From Cladocopium goreaui (Eukaryota; Sar; Dinophyceae; Suessiales; Symbiodiniaceae), in assembly GCA_947184155.2 (NCBI GenBank), contig CAMXCT020001763.1, positions 62,001-126,000 on the forward strand: a stretch of DNA of 64,000 bases. Direction: 5' to 3'. This document shows positions 59,844 to 64,000 of this stretch, piece by piece. Positions within the stretch are counted from its first letter, which is position 1. Every line of letters begins with the position of its first letter. The translations under genes and the position numbers were made by a program. The notes under the pieces are model-generated. The model had not been told where the DNA came from and did no database searches. It saw nothing but the letters and a program-made list of their open reading frames with translations.

Positions 59844-61402
59844 GTAGTGGCCGTGTTGATGAAGTTCTGAAGAATTCATGGCACGAGGCCGGCACTGTGA
59901 GGTCCACTGCTTCAATCGCTGAGGCCTATCAGTTGGGAATTGAATCACCTGGTGCAGCATGCGATTGTTGGGACCACCTTCCTAGCCAAATGCTATCATG
60001 GACTCATTCCATCATGGAGGAATTGAAGTATGTTAGTCCATTCCAAGCTAGTTTGATCGCACTAAACCTGCAATGGGAAGTTGGTGTTGATCTCCTTCAC
60101 TCCCATTCTACTTCGAATCCAATTTCCTTGGCAGTTGATCCGATTTGTCATCCATCAATTCCATCTCAGAGGGCCCATTCTAGGCTTGCGGTTTCTAAAC
60201 AAGTCAGGTTTGCGGACCAGATTGATGTGTTTCTTGGTGATGACGATGAGGTAAATATGAGCTGCGTTCAGGTAACGCAGGCCGCCATTTCCAATTGGCG
60301 TGACAAGCCTTGGAGCAGAAGACGCATCCGACCCAAACATTCGTGTTTATCCATCTCTGTGGCACCGCTGTCCGAAGTGGCCGTGTCGAGCCGGGATTTG
60401 GATTCCAGTTTTGATGCGTTGCTACTGATGCAGACTGTACAGATGAAACATGATATCCATACTGTGCAAGAAACCAATCTTTTGGATGCTTTAGGGGAAG
60501 GGCAAACAAACACTGAGCGCTTGATCCATGGGGACCATGACCCAGATGGTCTTGATGCTTCATCATTGGACGATCCTAGTCCCTCTGCTAGCTCTGGGAT
60601 CCAGCCTCCAAGTTCCACGAATGACCTCCAAGAAGTCATCATGTTTCATTTGAGAGACCCCCCTTTGAGAGCATTTCTTGATTGGAGCAGCTACAACCAA
60701 ATGATTAGAGACATTGCTGGACATTACTCAACAATTGTTGAAAATGTTGTTGATGCATATGAGATCAATGCCGACATTCCAGGAATCCCACCAGATGCTG
60801 TGCCGGTTATTGTGCATCTTTTTCCGGACATTGCTGTTGCACATACAGCGAAACTTGCCCTTTTTGATGTAGAATATCATGCGCACAATACGGAGCCGAA
60901 TTTTAGGCTAGGGCCCAGGACACAACGTTTTGTTTTGCCGGTGCCTGAATGGATTGATCGTGCTTCTATCCTTGTGCTGGGAGATGTTGAGATCTATTGT
61001 CAAAAAGAGCGGGACCGATGTTTTGTGTGGCATGGTAATCAAAGGTGGCAAGATACTGATCTGCAAGTTCGTCAGATTGCACATGGCGACTATTTCAAAA
61101 TTGCAGTACCACCCACTGAAAGGTTTCTGTGTGGGACACAGCAGGTTGTTGACTGGACACAACGTGGAATGTCGGATGAAGATATCATGCAAATTACCAC
61201 TGCACCTGAAGTTGATGGCGGTTATTCACCTAGTCTTCTGGGAGATGATGAAGTTCGTGTTTTAGCCACGCCGCACTTAGTGATTGCAGAAGTTGAGGAT
61301 GACCACTTTCACGCCATGCAAAGATCTCTGTCAAGTGACACTGGCCAGGATACACTGTTTACTCCTAGGAGTGAAAGTAGCTCAGGCAATCGAGATTTGT
61401 AA
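59830..61402 (+). CDS. Middle segment (frame 2)
   Basis: From about GAICAFQATVSSGRVDEVL to TAA at 61400-61402. Around aa GRVDEVLKNSWHEAG and LAVSKQVRFADQIDVFLGDD it reads as ordinary protein. Near its end RTQRFVLPVPEWIDRAS and a G-x-x-W...HGDYFKIAVPP module resemble the second half of the repeats downstream. The frame is the same as that of the next segment, so the TAA simply interrupts it. Confidence 0.5.
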
Positions 61403-63727
61403 GAGTGGAACATTGATCTTCAAAGGTTGGTCGACCGTCATATCTCCCAATGTCCATTGGAGCAGAATGCTGAGGAGGAGTTCCTTTTCTCTGTATATAC
61501 GTGGTATATCGACCATAGTTCCCATCAGGCTTGCTTCACACCCAAAATAGCGATCCTTGGGGGAGACCCCACGGAATGGGAAGAGGACCTCAGACATCCT
61601 TGGAGATTTCATATTCGACCTGATCTGCCTTTGTTTATTGACATGGTTTCTCCTTTTACCCCTCGCGCAGATGTGGAAGAACATATCGCTCATGTCCTGT
61701 TTTCACAAGGGACTAGTAGGCTCTCAACAGTCTTGGTTTCCCTTGAGTTCATCGCTCCGACAACCCCCCATGTTATTGTCCGATGTGCAGTTGCTCTGCC
61801 AAATCCATGCACTCGCCAAGACATTGGGGATGTCTTTCCATTGTTTGCACGTTTCCCAGACGACAGAATCCGATGGCTGCATCCGGTTGTGCATCCTTCC
61901 CAAGAACAAATTGGGATTAGGAATGGTCTGGGTATTTCGATGCAAGTTTTGCCTGAACAGATTCCAACACATGATGTGCCGTTGCAAGATGTCACGAATC
62001 TTGTGCAGATCGACCTGAATAAGCCTGTGGTAAAACATCGATCTGAAAGTAAAGCTATTGAAGTTTCTGCACATGACAGCGCCCCGCAATGTAGCTTTAC
62101 GGATGAATTTCTTGAGGCCATTTCTGCTGCCGAAGAAGCGGCTAGGATGGAACCACAAGACATGCCTGCTCATGATGAAGCTGTGCTTTTCAATTTGCCT
62201 GAAGCATTCAGAGTTTTGTTGGATAGCTTTGCAGAGGAAGAAATCTCATCGCCGGCACACTTGCCACGCACCCGTAGAGTTGAAAGTTGGTTTCTGGATC
62301 ATGTTAGCTTTGACCGGTGCCATGCTTCACGCATTTCCTTGCTTTCTGATGATGTGAGGACTTGGAAGCTTACGCTAACTGAAACGTGGAGAGACAAGAT
62401 CATTGACAATGCAGACATCAATTTTCATTTGGTCAACCCTGAAACTGAGGATGCCGCGGCAGGAATCATTGGACAGCTTGTGCTTTCTCAGAGGGCTGCA
62501 CATGATCTTAGGTCAGCTGTGCTTTCGGTGTATGATTCGGACCCCGACATGGAACGGTCACCACATACCTTTGCCTTAGTTTTGCCTAGGCAGGCTAATC
62601 TAGAACGGCTTTTGGTAACGCTACATCTTACACTTGATTGCCCGCCTGAAAATCGAAGAAATCATTGCAGCTGGTGGTTTGGTCGAATACCCATTGATGA
62701 AGCGCATGTGGTGAATGTCCACATGGGGCATGCTTTTCGTCTTGTCATCAGCCGTGGAGTGCCCGTCGACCTTACGAGTCTTCTGAATATGGATGATGTT
62801 ACGTTGCGTGACACATTGCAGCGAGCGATCTCACCTGAGATTCTCATTCGACCGGTTGAACCTGCATTCCTTCACCCTGATAATGATGCTTTGCCATCGC
62901 ATCTGCCAGTTGTGATACCAGACGGACGGCCTGGATGGGTTGCAGTATTGCAACAACATTTTGACCGGTTTCATGAACGAGACTCTCTTGACTCTGGCCC
63001 CTTCTTAAGGGTTTCAAGTTGGTACTTGAATGTGCACCCTAATTATCACTGCAGCTTGCCGCAATTTGCAAGAATTTCAGATGACCCGCTTATGTGGAGG
63101 ACGGAGATTATGTTTCCATGGAGAGAACAGTTTTTGCGTGCCACGCCTGCTGATTTCTATGTGCTACCTGGATTGCTATCCGGTTCACCGAATGCTCCAC
63201 AGGAAGTTCACATTCTCTTCCACCAAGGGCTTACTGAGGATTTGTTTGCGGTATTGATCACACTACGTGGTGTTGCGCCTTTGCAGCTGCGTACCCGCAG
63301 ATTTGCCCATGTTTTTCGGGCTCGTGAATCTGTGAGAGCAATACTCAGGCTTGCGGTGCCAGCTGAACATGCGCACAGACCGGCTTTGGTACAATATGAG
63401 GGTTGTACATATTTGTCCGGCGAGCACATTTTGTTGCACACAGGGAGTCATCTAGTTGTAGAGATCTCACCGCACCAAATCGATTTGTACACCGATGAAA
63501 TTGCCGATGATGTCAGTATGTTCCAACAGATTGTCACATGCAAGCCTGCTCCCTTTGAGGAGCCAGATGACTTAGCGATGTCGCTACCGAATCCAACCTT
63601 ACCACCACGTTCACGGCCAGTTCATGATGGGGAGTTTGAATGGAGCCTGCAGTTTGGAACTTTAATGCATAAATTTGGAGATGTGGATCCGTGGTCTGAA
63701 GCTGTTTCCATGGATGTTATTACATGA
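61403..63727 (+). CDS. Repeat-rich segment with three WY-x-DH modules (frame 2)
   Basis: Contains YTWYIDHSSHQAC (about 61495), ESWFLDHVSFDRC (about 62283) and SSWYLNVHPNYHC (about 63015). Each is followed by a Cys, a conserved P/L...W...L...W block, and a Q-containing segment about 45 residues later. Spacing is about 240-260 aa. There is no ATG at the start; the segment follows the TAA directly. It ends at TGA 63725, which falls exactly where a fourth repeat needs Trp. Confidence 0.55.
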   Translation, partial: EWNIDLQRLVDRHISQCPLEQNAEEEFLFSVYTWYIDHSSHQACFTPKIAILGGDPTEWEEDLRHPWRFHIRPDLPLFIDMVSPFTPRADVEEHIAHVLFSQGTSRLSTVLVSLEFIAPTTPHVIVRCAVALPNPCTRQDIGDVFPLFARFPDDRIRWLHPVVHPSQEQIGIRNGLGISMQVLPEQIPTHDVPLQDVTNLVQIDLNKPVVKHRSESKAIEVSAHDSAPQCSFTDEFLEAISAAEEAARMEPQDMPAHDEAVLFNLPEAFRVLLDSFAEEEISSPAHLPRTRRVESWFLDHVSFDRCHASRISLLSDDVRTWKLTLTETWRDKIIDNADINFHLVNPETEDAAAGIIGQLVLSQRAAHDLRSAVLSVYDSDPDMERSPHTFALVLPRQANLERLLVTLHLTLDCPPENRRNHCSWWFGRIPIDEAHVVNVHMGHAFRLVISRGVPVDLTSLLNMDDVTLRDTLQRAISPEILIRPVEPAFLHPDNDALPSHLPVVIPDGRPGWVAVLQQHFDRFHERDSLDSGPFLRVSSWYLNVHPNYHCSLPQFARISDDPLMWRTEIMFPWREQFLRATPADFYVLPGLLSGSPNAPQEVHILFHQGLTEDLFAVLITLRGVAPLQLRTRRFAHVFRARESVRAILRLAVPAEHAHRPALVQYEGCTYLSGEHILLHTGSHLVVEISPHQIDLYTDEIADDVSMFQQIVTCKPAPFEEPDDLAMSLPNPTLPPRSRPVHDGEFEWSLQFGTLMHKFGDVDPWSEAVSMDVIT

Positions 63728-64000
63728 TATGTTGACCATGTTCGTAGACCGACTTGCCGCCAACCTAGAGTGGTTCGCATGTATGGACATGCTGCGACAT
63801 GGATTGAAGACTTGCGTCATGCATGGGCCGATGCTTTGGACCGGCACAGTGCTTTCTCAATTTTTCTGGTACAGCCACAACCGCCCCAGATTAGAGCTCA
63901 AAGGTTCACATGTCATCTTTTGCTTGAACAAAGGAGAGGACCGGATCAAGCAGCCTTGGTGCTTACAGCCCTCTTGGAAGGGTTTGCTCATGATGGTGTT
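63728..64000 (+). CDS. Fourth repeat after the stop, runs off the window
   Basis: The same frame continues with YVDHVRRPTCRQPRVVRM, then TWIEDLRHAWADALD and FSIFLVQPQPP, without another stop to position 64000. The match to repeats 1-3 shows that 63725 is a nonsense change within one original reading frame. Confidence 0.6.

Larger units (their letters stand above)
58741..64000 (+). pseudogene. Decayed LINE-like ORF: RanBP2-type zinc finger plus tandem Trp-Tyr-x-Asp-His repeats
   Basis: One long coding region is broken into frames. It starts at ATG 58741 with MNPEEEDPNE and a RanBP2-like finger, WRCSCGRINKKWATTCAICW. It then continues in other frames with charged and acidic segments and, from about 61.4 kb, large repeats. 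Breaks: a frame change near 59250-59275, another near 59830-59843, a TAA at 61400-61402, and a TGA at 63725-63727. Between breaks the frames read as normal protein. Similar repeats occur, as I recall, in predicted dinoflagellate proteins linked to LINE-type reverse transcriptases. No RT lies inside the window, so the element call is inference. It could instead be a host repeat-protein gene with unrecognised introns. The coding region continues past 64000. Confidence 0.6.

Overview
The window looks like nuclear DNA of a dinoflagellate, most likely a suessialean or Symbiodiniaceae-type genome. Four things point there. First, it holds a Ty1/copia-type LTR element whose Gag, integrase and RT segments resemble what I recall of dinoflagellate copia polyproteins. 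Second, a real host gene is cut into exons of 43-91 bp whose introns start with GT, GC or GA and end AG, usually followed by G. Third, the non-coding DNA is AT-rich and packed with short inverted-repeat elements and (TA)n tracts. Fourth, the right end carries a decayed multi-repeat protein of a kind I associate with dinoflagellate LINE-like elements. I cannot name the genus.

Layout. 1-2091: AT-rich DNA with one MITE and microsatellites, no convincing gene. 2092-15067: a complete, apparently very recent LTR retrotransposon on the minus strand. It has two 328-bp LTRs that look identical, an upstream 1194-aa ORF ending in a HAD-like domain, and a 2642-aa Gag-Pol with an extra methyltransferase-like module between integrase and RT. 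A small directional hairpin, GTCGCG...AGCGAC, recurs at least ten times inside this element only. 15-21 kb: a probable plus-strand gene of small exons, product unknown, partly membrane-like. 22-33.6 kb: a probable minus-strand gene of small exons, product unknown. 36186-53554: the 3' two thirds of a 6-phosphofructo-2-kinase/fructose-2,6-bisphosphatase gene on the minus strand. Twelve exons join in phase and keep the phosphohistidine catalytic motifs; the upstream kinase exons were not found. 53.6-58.7 kb: AT-rich spacer with microsatellites and a few coding-like islands. 58741-64000: a plus-strand RanBP2-zinc-finger/tandem-repeat ORF broken by two frame changes and two in-frame stops. It runs off the end of the window.

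The introns and spacers between 16 and 55 kb hold at least three abundant MITE families (A, B, C) and several minor ones. Families A and B have ends that read like splice sites (CTG|GT... and ...CCAG), so they may be introner-type elements. Host-gene expression here would depend on accurate removal of introns loaded with these hairpins. The LTR element and the LINE-like remnant are independent parasites at the two flanks.

All calls come from reading the sequence by eye. Exon borders were set by reading-frame continuity and splice-like dinucleotides; no alignment, structure or database search was run.
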